Source: Neobacillus cucumis
Lineage (GTDB): Bacteria; Bacillota; Bacilli; Bacillales_B; DSM-18226
Length of the DNA stretch: 64,000 nt
Direction: 5' to 3'
Assembly (NCBI RefSeq): GCF_023715505.1
Contig: NZ_JAMBOH010000004.1
Span: 186,001-250,000, forward strand
The translations under genes were made by a program, and so were the position numbers. Numbering within the stretch: the stretch's first letter is position 1; each line of letters opens with the position of its first letter. Of the stretch, positions 53,700 through 62,244 are shown piece after piece. Under the pieces are notes generated by a model. That model was given only the letters and a program-made list of their open reading frames with translations, did not search any database and was not told the DNA's origin.

Positions 53700-56177
53700 A
53701 TGAACAATTTAACACAACTAAAACATGATTTTAATGATCCTTCTGCGGACTACTCCATTTTGCCATTTTGGTTTTTAAATGGAAATCTCAATAAAGAAGA
53801 GATTGCTAGACAATTGAGTGATTTTAAATCAAAAGGGGTTTTCGGCGTTGTTGCCCATCCACGTATTGGTATTCCCGAGGATATTGAATATTTAGGACTA
53901 AAATTTATGGATCTGATGCGATTTATCATGCAAGAAGCTACAAAATTAGGCATGAAAGTCATTATTTATGATGAAGGTATGTATCCATCAGGCTCCGCCC
54001 ATGGAAAGGTGGTTGAGAACAATCCGGAATATGCTGCCCGCGGACTGCGAATGTTGTCCTATAAGGTTAATGGTTTTACACAAATAACAGAAAAATTGGA
54101 AGAATACGAGGAGATTGTCCTCGCCGTTGCTGCAAAGGTTACAGGGGAAATGAAAATTGATCCACATTCCGTCATTTCGTTAGAAGTTGAGAACAATACC
54201 GTTTCCTTTCAACCAAAAGAAAAGGGAAATTGGTCGATTGTTTTGCTTATTTCAACGTTTTCAAATGGAACGATTCGTGGTCTCCATTTTGGGGAAGATG
54301 ATGGCGAGCCGGGAGCACCGCCAGCAGGAGATTTGTTAAACCCGGATGCAATGCAAAAGTTTATCCGTGTAACCCATGATGTCTATTATGAACATTTTAA
54401 GGAATACTTCGGAAATACCATACCAGCGCTTTTTACAGATGAACCTAATGTTGTTGGCCGTTGTGTTGACACGGAAAAGATTAAGCCGTGGACGATTGGC
54501 TTTATGGAATATTATAAGAACCATGGGAATGATCCTACGGACTTGTTATCGTTATGGTTTGACATCGGAAGTGACACAAATGTCAAAAGAAGAAAATTTA
54601 AAAAAACGGTCAATAAACGGCTCCAGGAAACGTATTACCGCCCCATTTCCGAGTGGTGTGAAAGTCATGGTATTCAACTGACAGGGCATCCGGAAACAAG
54701 TGATGATATCGGATTTTTAAAATATTTTCAGCTGCCTGGCCAGGATCTGGTGTGGAGATGGGTAGGCCCGGAAGACAATAAAGGAGTTACAGGGCGTGAC
54801 AGTACGCTGGGGAAATGTTCCTCCGATGCGGCAAGGCATCGCGGATTGCCTCGAAATGCCAATGAGTGTTTCGGCTGCTGCGGGCCGAATGGACACCAAT
54901 GGCAATTTACAGTAGATGATATGAAATGGTTCGTCGATTGGCTTTTTGTCCGGGGAGTTAATCAACTTTATCCCCATGCATTTTATTATTCCATTGAAGG
55001 AGGACGTTTAAATGAGCGTGCACCGGATAACGGTCCTCATAACTCATGGTGGAAATATTATAAATTGATCGCTGATTATGAAAAAAAGATGTCCTGGCTG
55101 CTGAGTGATTGTACAAACGTTACGGACATTGCCATTTTATGTGAAGAGGATCATATTCCCTGGAAAATTGCTGAACCGTTATATACGAACCAAATCGAAT
55201 TTAATTACTTGGAAGAAGATCTGTTTCTTCATCACTGTATAATCGAAGAAGGTAAAGTGAAAATTCAAAAACAAAATTATCGAGTGATTATAATTGAAAA
55301 TCTTGAACAACTCGTTTCCATTGAGCTCGTCCATAAACTCAATCTATTTCTTGAAAACGGGGGTACAGTCTTCGTTTATAATCCCGAAAAGAAAAATCTT
55401 CCGTTAAAAGATAATATCGTCCATATTTATAACTATCACAGCGTAATAGGGGCGATTGATCGTGTCGAATCCCGGGATGTTTATATAACACCGCATAATC
55501 CTGGGCTTCGGGTGACACATATCGTCAAAGAAGGCATTGATTTCTATGTATTGGTAAATGAAGACGATCATGACATTGAGGGCGAATTGGCTCTTAAATG
55601 TAAAGGTACTCTAGAAAAGTGGGATGCATGGTACTCTGATATAGAAACAATAGAAATAAATGTAGCGGATCCAGAGTATACAAAATTCAATCTTTCACTA
55701 AAACATCGGGAATCTTTGATTATCTGCGTAAATCAAAATGAATCACCGCCTTTTGCAAATCGAAGCAAAAAATCACAACAAGTTATCGATATAAATGTAA
55801 ACAAATGGACGATCACAAACCCATTTCGTGATAAAGAACCAATTGAAAAATTGGTTCCATTGTCTGAGTTTGACGATATGAAATATTTTTCGGGTGAATC
55901 TATTTATCAAACTATAGTTACTTTGGATTCCATAAATAATTATAAAAAGGCTGAGGTAGACTTAGGAGAAGTTTGCGAGCTTGCTGAAGTTATCGTCAAT
56001 GGAAAAAGTGCGGGTGCCAAGCTCTGGAGTCCATATCTATTTGACATAACCCAAAATTTGGATACGTATACCCTAAATATAGAGGTAATAGTTACTAACA
56101 GTAAGGCAAACGAGTATGCCAAAGAACCGATAAAGTCCGGACTGATTGGCCCTGTAACGTTAAAGCTTTATAAATAG
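53700..56177 (+). CDS. GH106-like glycoside hydrolase (candidate alpha-L-rhamnosidase)
   Basis: The 825-aa cytoplasmic protein begins with a barrel domain typical of the GH106-like group: SILPFWFLNGNLNKEEIARQL, GVVAHPRIGIPED, MKVIIYDEGMYPSGSAHGKVV, IPALFTDEPNV, IQLTGHPETSDDIGF and GVNQLYPHAFYYSIEGGR. The C-terminus ends in a jelly-roll with EVDLGEVCELAEVIVNGK and ANEYAKEPIKSGLIGPVTLKLYK, as in GH2/GH106 enzymes. Release of rhamnose from trimmed RG chains would fit rhaM, but specificity is inferred. ATG 53700 follows AAGGTGAGC; the longer frame from 53646 has no site. It is absent from B. subtilis RG clusters. Confidence 0.68.
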   Translation: MNNLTQLKHDFNDPSADYSILPFWFLNGNLNKEEIARQLSDFKSKGVFGVVAHPRIGIPEDIEYLGLKFMDLMRFIMQEATKLGMKVIIYDEGMYPSGSAHGKVVENNPEYAARGLRMLSYKVNGFTQITEKLEEYEEIVLAVAAKVTGEMKIDPHSVISLEVENNTVSFQPKEKGNWSIVLLISTFSNGTIRGLHFGEDDGEPGAPPAGDLLNPDAMQKFIRVTHDVYYEHFKEYFGNTIPALFTDEPNVVGRCVDTEKIKPWTIGFMEYYKNHGNDPTDLLSLWFDIGSDTNVKRRKFKKTVNKRLQETYYRPISEWCESHGIQLTGHPETSDDIGFLKYFQLPGQDLVWRWVGPEDNKGVTGRDSTLGKCSSDAARHRGLPRNANECFGCCGPNGHQWQFTVDDMKWFVDWLFVRGVNQLYPHAFYYSIEGGRLNERAPDNGPHNSWWKYYKLIADYEKKMSWLLSDCTNVTDIAILCEEDHIPWKIAEPLYTNQIEFNYLEEDLFLHHCIIEEGKVKIQKQNYRVIIIENLEQLVSIELVHKLNLFLENGGTVFVYNPEKKNLPLKDNIVHIYNYHSVIGAIDRVESRDVYITPHNPGLRVTHIVKEGIDFYVLVNEDDHDIEGELALKCKGTLEKWDAWYSDIETIEINVADPEYTKFNLSLKHRESLIICVNQNESPPFANRSKKSQQVIDINVNKWTITNPFRDKEPIEKLVPLSEFDDMKYFSGESIYQTIVTLDSINNYKKAEVDLGEVCELAEVIVNGKSAGAKLWSPYLFDITQNLDTYTLNIEVIVTNSKANEYAKEPIKSGLIGPVTLKLYK

Positions 56178-56242
56178 TATAGGATTTACTGGAAATAATT
56201 TGATAGAGCAAGATTTTAGTAATATCGAGGGAGGAAGATAGC

Positions 56243-56359
56243 ATGAAAGGAAAGGATACAGCAGTTCCAATCAATCTTTTTCTGGCCGGTGATTCAAATG
56301 TTCCGATTTATCTTGAGAATCAAGCACTGATGGCAGGCTGGGGACAGTTTTCATACTAA
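56243..56359 (+). pseudogene. Decayed rhamnogalacturonan acetylesterase, N-terminal stub
   Basis: A 38-codon frame, with a strong GAGGGAGGA ribosome site, starts MKGKDTAVPINLFLAGDSNV and reaches MAGWGQFSY before a stop. NLFLAGDS and AGWGQ match block I and the following segment of the SGNH esterases at 42709 (FLAGDSTV, MAGWGQVF). The Gly, Asn and DxxH blocks are missing; the sequence after the stop codon shows no further homology. It is a remnant of a third esterase gene behind the GH106-like gene. Confidence 0.75.
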
Positions 56360-56427
56360 TTATCTAATCCGGGGTGCTGAATATTTGTTATCCAATAAAT
56401 AAATTTTTATATTTGTAAATGCTGAAT

Positions 56428-56465
56428 ATCCCAAGTGAATATTTTCCACTTGGGATTTCTTTTAA
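56428..56465 (+). terminator. Terminator after the GH106-like gene and esterase stub
   Basis: ATCCCAAGTG / CACTTGGGAT is a perfect ten-pair stem followed by TTCTTTT. Confidence 0.88.
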
Positions 56466-56522
56466 ATTAAATTAGTGATTGTTACTATAAAGAGCTGTTT
56501 TAAATTAGTCAGATAGCGTATC

Positions 56523-56554
56523 GCAAAAAAGTATGGTTGTAGGAAAAGTGTTAG
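56523..56554 (+). promoter_or_regulatory. Locus-wide element, copy 7 (paired)
   Basis: GCAAAAAAGTATGG and AGGAAAAGTGTTAG with starts 18 bases apart, the same spacing as the pair at 40685/40703. A TATATT -10-like box lies at 56560-56565, upstream of the yesU homologue. Confidence 0.45.
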
Positions 56555-56612
56555 GGTCTTATATTAATATGTATATAATTAGCAAATTTAGCTTTAAAGG
56601 AGGTAATGCTCA

Positions 56613-57305
56613 GTGATAATGAAACAATTTGAAAAAGGAGAATGCCTCTACGCTAATCCCCTATCAGATCAAAACGATTTAACGGGTTGGAAATTAGAAG
56701 GTAGAGCCAAGATAGGCTTTGAACATAATCGTTTACATTTAGAGAATGAACTAGACCCTGATCTTTTTGGGGATCATGCACACTGGGTTTATTGGTGTCC
56801 AATAGATTTTCCGGACAAAATCATTATTGAGTGGGAATTCTACCCTCTTCGGGAACCAGGTCTTTGTATGTTCTTTTTCGCTGCAACCGGGAGAAATGGT
56901 GAGGACGTGTTTGATGAACAATTGCCGGATAGGAATGGTTTATATCCGGAATATCATTCAGGGGCTATAAATGCTCTGCACTTATCCTATTTCAGGCATA
57001 AGTATGCAGATGAAAGGTCGTTTCGCACGTGTAATTTACGGAAAAGCTTTGGATTCCATTTAACCGCCATAGGTGCCGACCCATTGCCGCCTGTAGAGGA
57101 TGCCCTTCCTCCTTATCATATGAAATTAGTAAAATATGATGGGATGGTCCAGTTTTCCATTAATGAATTAGTTGTACTTGAATGGGTAGATGATGGTCAG
57201 ACATACGGTCCCATTTATGGCCGCGGAAAAATAGGTTTCAGGCAAATGGCACCAATGAAAGCAGCCTATGCTAACTTAGTTATTCACCAGGCAGTATTAA
57301 ATTAG
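56613..57305 (+). CDS. yesU: YesU homologue (DUF1961)
   Basis: This 230-aa cytoplasmic protein resembles B. subtilis YesU of the RG cluster. The sequence is beta-rich with conserved aromatic segments (HAHWVYWCPIDFPDKIIIEWEFYP, EYHSGAINALHLSYFRHKYADERSF, IYGRGKIGFRQMAPMKAAYANLVIH) and resembles concanavalin-like jelly-roll folds. Function is unknown; binding or hydrolysis of RG fragments is a guess based on context. GTG 56613 or ATG 56619 can serve; both follow AAAGGAGGT, and I list GTG for its better spacing. Confidence 0.85.
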   Translation: MIMKQFEKGECLYANPLSDQNDLTGWKLEGRAKIGFEHNRLHLENELDPDLFGDHAHWVYWCPIDFPDKIIIEWEFYPLREPGLCMFFFAATGRNGEDVFDEQLPDRNGLYPEYHSGAINALHLSYFRHKYADERSFRTCNLRKSFGFHLTAIGADPLPPVEDALPPYHMKLVKYDGMVQFSINELVVLEWVDDGQTYGPIYGRGKIGFRQMAPMKAAYANLVIHQAVLN

Positions 57306-57339
57306 CTTACACTTGTTAGATAGATAGGAGGGATGGAAC

Positions 57340-58002
57340 ATGCAAATGAAAGGGGCAATCGGCGGATTTTATAAACTTTGTGATTGGATCATGAAGCTTG
57401 CCTTTATTAATCTCTTATGGATGGTTTTTTCCACTTTTGGTTTAATTGTTTTTGGTTTTTTTCCTGCAACAATGGCAATGTTTGTCGTTATCAGGAAAAT
57501 GCTAATGGGTGATTTTGATATACCCGTATTTAAAACTTTTCTGGATTCTTTTAAAAAAGACTTTTTTAAAAGTAATCTGCTCGGGCTTATTTTGTTTATA
57601 CTAGGGTATTTCTTATATGTAGATATTCATTTAATAAAAACCACGGGAGGACTGCTTAATTTAATCTATTATCCTGCACTAGTTATATGTCTAGGGTTTG
57701 TTTTAACTGTATGTTATACCTTTCCTACTTTTGTTCATTATGATTTAAAGGTTTATCAGGTATTAAAAAGTTCTTTTATAATCATGTTATTGAATCCGCT
57801 TTCTACCATTTTAATAGTGATTGGGGGGAGTGCAGTCTATCTTTTAATGACCACAGTACCTGGACTAATCCCATTATTCAGTGGCAGTACGCTAGCAGTT
57901 GTGATTATGTGGTCATCTTTCTTTGCCTTTTCAAGAATCGAGAGAGCGGAACGGGCTGCTACAGGGGCAGGGGAGACAGCAGTTGTAAAATGGAATAAAT
58001 AA
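57340..58002 (+). CDS. yesL: YesL-like DUF624 membrane protein
   Basis: The 220-aa protein has five to six hydrophobic segments and the DUF624 pattern (WIMKLAFINLLWMVFSTFGLIVFGFFPAT near the N-terminus). Such proteins accompany the YesM/YesN type two-component systems and sugar ABC importers in Bacillus. Its actual role is unknown. The stop codon lies within the putative target duplication of the downstream IS. Start ATG 57340 follows GGAGGGATGG; it is likely in one transcript with yesU (34-base gap). Confidence 0.82.
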   Translation: MQMKGAIGGFYKLCDWIMKLAFINLLWMVFSTFGLIVFGFFPATMAMFVVIRKMLMGDFDIPVFKTFLDSFKKDFFKSNLLGLILFILGYFLYVDIHLIKTTGGLLNLIYYPALVICLGFVLTVCYTFPTFVHYDLKVYQVLKSSFIIMLLNPLSTILIVIGGSAVYLLMTTVPGLIPLFSGSTLAVVIMWSSFFAFSRIERAERAATGAGETAVVKWNK

Positions 58003-58108
58003 AAGTGATTCATCACCACATTTTGTGATTTAACAAAAAAAATGAAAACACTCACAGATTCCTGGCAATAATGTTAGCGCCGACTAAACATAACAGGAGG
58101 GTCTGAAA

Positions 58109-59302
58109 GTGTTTTCCGTATCACTAGATTTGCCAGAATTTGAAGTTGTTAAACAAGTATTTCTTGAAGATTGTAATCTCTTACACGTAGAGAAAAGTAC
58201 GACTGAGGAACATTGTTCTTGCTGTGGCTTTCCTGCCAGTCATGTCCATGACTGGCGGACAAGAAAGGTTCGTGACTTATCTGTCTTAGGAAAGCCTCTT
58301 TACCTTTTTGTAAAAGTTAATAGGTACCGTTGTCACAATTGTAATGCGGTATTTTCACAATCCTTTAAATCAATTGGATCTAATAAACAACAAACCAACA
58401 GATACAGAGAATATTTATACGAAATGTGCAACGGCTCCACTATTCAAGACGTTAGTCGAAAGGAAAAAGTGCCTTATACCACGGTTGAGAGAATTTTTTA
58501 TTCCATAGCTAAAGAAAAAGAAATGAAACATTTAGAACACCTTGAAAGTGTTTTAGAAAACAACAAGTTAGTTCTTAGCCTTGATGAAATCGCTGTTCGA
58601 AAAGGTCACCGATACGAGACTGTTCTTATGGATGCGAAAACCGGATGTGTGTTGGGTATGGAACATCAGCGTAGTTACGATTCTACTCAATTACTTTTAA
58701 CGAAGAATATCCTTTCAAATAAATTCGTTCATACAGTTGTTATCGATATGTGGGATCCCTTCCATAAAGCTGTGAAATCAGCATTTCCTGAGACCTGTAT
58801 TGTGGTTTATAAGTATCATGTGGTGCAAAAGGTAACTCATGCGCTAGATCAAGTAAGAAAGAAGTTTCCTGCCTTGAAAAAGGGTCGTTTCATACTCTTA
58901 AAGGGTACTGAAAAGTTAACACCTTATCAAAAGCAACGACTAGACGACGTGCTCGAAGAGCACCTAGAGTTGTCTTATGCCTACTACCTTAAAGAGTTAT
59001 TCAGAGATGTGTACAAAGCACCTGATTATGATACAGGTGAATCACTCTTAGAAGAATGGATCCAGCTAGCATGGAGCAGTCCATTTCCTGCTTTTCATCA
59101 AGTGGCTAAAACCATAGAAAACTGGAAGGCACAGATTCTCCAATACTTTCTTACTCCATTTACAAATGGTCGGATAGAAGGTACTAACCATAAGATTAAA
59201 AACATTAAAAGACGTGCCTTTGGATTTAGAAATCTAGAAAGATTTAGACTACGTGTATTTTTGGAGTGTACAGGAAAAACTTATAAAAATCAGGTTGCCT
59301 AA
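58109..59302 (+). CDS. ISL3-family transposase
   Basis: The 397-aa transposase has the ISL3 N-terminal zinc-binding region (HCSCCGF, then RYRCHNCNAVFSQSF), a helix-turn-helix (TIQDVSRKEKVPYTTVERIF), and the DDE domain: first Asp in LSLDEIAVRKGHRYETVLMD, second in VVIDMWDPFHKAV, and Glu in FTNGRIEGTNHKIKNIKRRAFGF. The frame is full length and undisturbed, so the element may be active. GTG 58109 follows CAGGAGGGTC. Confidence 0.95.
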   Translation: MFSVSLDLPEFEVVKQVFLEDCNLLHVEKSTTEEHCSCCGFPASHVHDWRTRKVRDLSVLGKPLYLFVKVNRYRCHNCNAVFSQSFKSIGSNKQQTNRYREYLYEMCNGSTIQDVSRKEKVPYTTVERIFYSIAKEKEMKHLEHLESVLENNKLVLSLDEIAVRKGHRYETVLMDAKTGCVLGMEHQRSYDSTQLLLTKNILSNKFVHTVVIDMWDPFHKAVKSAFPETCIVVYKYHVVQKVTHALDQVRKKFPALKKGRFILLKGTEKLTPYQKQRLDDVLEEHLELSYAYYLKELFRDVYKAPDYDTGESLLEEWIQLAWSSPFPAFHQVAKTIENWKAQILQYFLTPFTNGRIEGTNHKIKNIKRRAFGFRNLERFRLRVFLECTGKTYKNQVA

Positions 59303-59307
59303 CCACA

Positions 59308-59439
59308 TCCTTCTTCAGCTTTTTACAGGATAGTTGGTAGAATGGAAGCCGTCAAGGAAAGCACTTGACAGCTTCCATTCTACCAACTTTGTGGTCTGTA
59401 AGCTGATGAAGGAGTTACCATAGATTGGGCACCAATCTA
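59308..59439 (+). other. Nested palindromes in the non-coding tail of the IS
   Basis: Inner arms of 18 bases (59332-59349 and 59371-59388) are perfectly complementary, with a further six-pair stem (GTCAAG / CTTGAC) in the loop. Outer arms 59308-59328 and 59396-59413 pair almost fully (TCCTTC.TCAGC type). A third hairpin, TAGATTGG / CCAATCTA, lies at 59421-59439. Confidence 0.85.
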
Positions 59440-59558
59440 GCTAACTTATTTCTGGAATTGAGTGTAAACCACAGAATTTGGTGAAGAGACATAAAAGTAG
59501 ACATATAAATTTAGTTTTTCAAAACTTTACTATCAATATGTAAAATGAAGGTTTAAAT

Positions 59559-59588
59559 TTGGCATGCAATTGCAGCCAAGTTTTTTTG
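59559..59588 (+). terminator. Terminator upstream of yesS
   Basis: TTGGC(A)TGCAA / TTGCAGCCAA with one bulge, followed by seven T. It probably ended the yesU-yesL transcript before the IS arrived. Confidence 0.65.
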
Positions 59589-59690
59589 AATTATAAATAG
59601 TGAAATTTAAAGCGCCTTCATTTTTTGGGGGAGTTATGCAATAATATAATTATACTATTATGATTATGCTTTATACATGGAGTGTTCTTA

Positions 59691-62033
59691 ATGCTATTTA
59701 CAAACATTGATACAAAAAAAGTAAAACGTTTTCAGTGGAAAGGGAACTTTCATCGCAATAGCTTTATTCTTATTTTACTTATTGCTAGCATTCCAGGACT
59801 GATCACTGGTCTATGTATCTATTGGTTTGGTGTCGGAAAAGTAGAAGATGAGCTTAGGGCATCCAATGCCAGCCAAATCGTTCAACGGGCAAATAATATG
59901 GATGAACAATTTCAATATATAGAGGAATATACCACACATTGGGTATTTGAACCTCGATTTGGGGATTCTTTAAAAAATATTGATTTTGTTAAGCAGTTTA
60001 ATGAAGCCTATGATATAACCAAGACGTTATCATTATTGCAAGGAAGCCATAATTTGATAAGTGATGACGAATTGTATTTAGATTTGGATGAACCCATCTT
60101 ATTTAAGCCTCAGTACAATGTATTAGATGAAAAACAGAAGATTTTTTATAATAGTTTACTTTCAAAAGGAACGGAACTTCATTGGGTAGAGTATTCTCAA
60201 AGTAAAGGGAGAAGATTACCAACTCTGGCTTTTGTCAGTCCCATTCCAATAACCAGTAAAGACCCCTTTGGCGCTTTAATTGTAACGATCGATCATAAGA
60301 AAGCACTTCAACTATTAAAGACAATAACCCCTTATGAAAATGGGGCAACTATCCTGTTAAATGAACAAAATAAAGTAATACTATCCTCAAACAGTACTAA
60401 TCAATCAAATTTTATAAATGCCTTAAAAAAAGAAATAGGGAAACAAAAGGAAAAGAGTGGGTCTTTTCCATTTGAGTTTAATCATATAATGTATTCAATT
60501 TCATTTGGTCATTTTACAAGGATTAATTCCAACTGGACATATGTCTCTGCGGCGCCCATGTCATCAATTACAGCACCAATTGTATTTGTGTCAAGGTTAA
60601 TCATTATTATAAGTGCCTCCGCTCTTATTCTAGCGATTATTTTGTCCTGGTTCACTTCTGTAAAAATATATGCACCTGTCCGCAAATTAGTCAGAAATTT
60701 AGTTGGAGAGGAAACAGATAGCTGGAATCAGTACGGTAAGGATGAGTTTTCCATCATTGAACAGCAGTGGATAGAGATGTCCCAAAAAAGTGATTTGCTG
60801 GAAAATCGACTTTCAGAACAAGTAAAAGAGCTAAAAAATAGTTTCATCTATCAATTAGTTCAAGGGTATTTTTTCCATTATCATGAAGAAGATTTGCGGC
60901 AGCGCATGGAGACATATGGATGGAATTTAAGAAATAGATCCTTTATTGCTTTGGATCTTCAACTTACTGGTTTTAACGATTCCAAAGACAACATCTCCAC
61001 AAATGATGATGGACTGGTTACCTTCATGGCGGCTAACATTATGGGAGAAATTGCAAAAGAGATGTTTGAGCAATTTAATGTTATAAACTTTTCTGATCTA
61101 TCAGCAGGGATGTTAGTCATTTATCATCATGATGATTCCTTTCGGGAAGAGTTACATCGTTTTGCAGAGAATGTGACCGAGGCTGTGAACAGGATTATAA
61201 AATTACAGGTAACCATTACAATTAGTGAAAAAACCGAAAGTGTAAAGAAAATACCATACATCTTTGAAGAAGTAAGGACAGGAAAGCGATTCAGAACATT
61301 TGAAAACATCAACCAGGTTATTGATTTAGAGGAGTACAGAAATAATAGAAATGATATTGATTTCCATTATCCATTTGCAACCGAAAAAGAGATTATTCAA
61401 GCGATTCGAATCGGTCATCTTGATGAAATTGAAGTGTTGATCAAAAAATTCACCCAAGAATTAACTAGCAGAGAAATTAGTGAAATTTACATTCAACAGG
61501 CTGTTATTCAACTATATAGCAGTATTCAGCACGAAATATTACATTCGGGGATTCATCCGAATGACTTGTTCGAAGGAAAAAATATGTATGAAGACCTCTC
61601 TCAAATACGTAATGCTGATAGAATTAATGATTGGTTTGTAAATGATGTCATCAGTCCATATATTCAGAGGCTGGAAGGTCGTATGAATATAGAATTAAAG
61701 AGAATAATAGAGCATGTAGTGACAAAAATCGAGGACAATTACATGCACGATATTTCTTTGGAAAGTTGTGCAGATGAAGTGGGGACAAATCCTTATTCTC
61801 TAAGTAAAGCATTTAAACAGATTGTTGGGATTAATTTTATTGATTATTTAACCCAGCTAAGGATTGAGAAAGCAAAAGAATTGCTGATACAGTCAGATAT
61901 GAAAATAAATGATATAGCTGAGAGTGTAGGTTACAGACATAGTTATTTTAATCGTATATTTAAAAAACAAATTGGTATTCCACCAAGCCAATACCGAAAG
62001 CTGAAACAGGACGCCAATCAAATGAGAGTTTAA
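59691..62033 (+). CDS. yesS: Membrane-anchored AraC-family regulator YesS
   Basis: YesS is a one-component transmembrane regulator of the RG genes in B. subtilis. The 780-aa protein has TM1 (about 23-47, FILILLIASIPGLITGLCIYW), an extracellular sensing region of about 250 residues, TM2 (about 298-320, LIIIISASALILAIILSWF), a cytoplasmic linker, and a C-terminal AraC DNA-binding domain: HDISLESCADEVGTNPYSLSKAFKQIVG and MKINDIAESVGYRHSYFNRIFKKQIGIPPSQYRK. ATG 59691 is eight bases after GGAG; GTG 59682 overlaps it. It lies immediately downstream of the IS and upstream of the yesM-like kinase. It may bind the recurring locus element; that is an inference. Confidence 0.9.
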   Translation: MLFTNIDTKKVKRFQWKGNFHRNSFILILLIASIPGLITGLCIYWFGVGKVEDELRASNASQIVQRANNMDEQFQYIEEYTTHWVFEPRFGDSLKNIDFVKQFNEAYDITKTLSLLQGSHNLISDDELYLDLDEPILFKPQYNVLDEKQKIFYNSLLSKGTELHWVEYSQSKGRRLPTLAFVSPIPITSKDPFGALIVTIDHKKALQLLKTITPYENGATILLNEQNKVILSSNSTNQSNFINALKKEIGKQKEKSGSFPFEFNHIMYSISFGHFTRINSNWTYVSAAPMSSITAPIVFVSRLIIIISASALILAIILSWFTSVKIYAPVRKLVRNLVGEETDSWNQYGKDEFSIIEQQWIEMSQKSDLLENRLSEQVKELKNSFIYQLVQGYFFHYHEEDLRQRMETYGWNLRNRSFIALDLQLTGFNDSKDNISTNDDGLVTFMAANIMGEIAKEMFEQFNVINFSDLSAGMLVIYHHDDSFREELHRFAENVTEAVNRIIKLQVTITISEKTESVKKIPYIFEEVRTGKRFRTFENINQVIDLEEYRNNRNDIDFHYPFATEKEIIQAIRIGHLDEIEVLIKKFTQELTSREISEIYIQQAVIQLYSSIQHEILHSGIHPNDLFEGKNMYEDLSQIRNADRINDWFVNDVISPYIQRLEGRMNIELKRIIEHVVTKIEDNYMHDISLESCADEVGTNPYSLSKAFKQIVGINFIDYLTQLRIEKAKELLIQSDMKINDIAESVGYRHSYFNRIFKKQIGIPPSQYRKLKQDANQMRV

Positions 62034-62104
62034 AAAGATGGTTAGGTTTAACCATCTTTTTATTTATAGAATCCATATCAATACAGAGGTGATATGGTTT
62101 TTTT
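62032..62104 (+). terminator. Two consecutive terminators between yesS and yesM
   Basis: First AAAAAGATGGTT / AACCATCTTTTT (perfect, 62032-62061), then CCATATCA / TGATATGG with seven T (62073-62104). Confidence 0.9.
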
Positions 62105-62141
62105 AGTTTTATAGATAATCTACATTACTAGTATCTCGGTG

Positions 62142-62160
62142 TTTAAAAAAAATGTAGAAT
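62142..62160 (+). promoter_or_regulatory. Locus-wide element, copy 8 (degenerate)
   Basis: TTTAAAAAAAATGTAGAAT resembles the ATGTAAT form of the element and is followed by a TACAAT -10-like box at 62165-62170, upstream of the kinase gene. Confidence 0.3.
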
Positions 62161-62180
62161 GATATACAATATAAGCAATA

Positions 62181-62194
62181 TGTTTGCGCTTACA
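62181..62194. promoter_or_regulatory. cre-like CcpA site before the kinase gene
   Basis: TGTTTGCGCTTACA fits the cre consensus TGWNANCGNTNWCA at all but one position, and shares CGCTTACA with the site at 29919. Confidence 0.45.
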
Positions 62195-62244
62195 GTGCGT
62201 TGAATGTTCGAAATGTTCAAAATAATCAATTGGAGAAAACTTTA

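Larger units (their letters stand above)
57999..59497 (+). mobile_element. ISL3-family insertion sequence
   Basis: The element carries one full transposase gene and imperfect terminal inverted repeats: 58007-58031 against the reverse complement of 59466-59490, identical at 19 of 25 positions, sharing TTCACCA-like and TGTGxTTT blocks. Directly outside, ATAAAAG occurs at 57999-58005 and 59491-59497, a probable target duplication (8 bp with one mismatch if extended). About 160 bases between transposase stop and right repeat are non-coding and strongly structured. It separates yesL from yesS in the RG locus. Confidence 0.75.
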
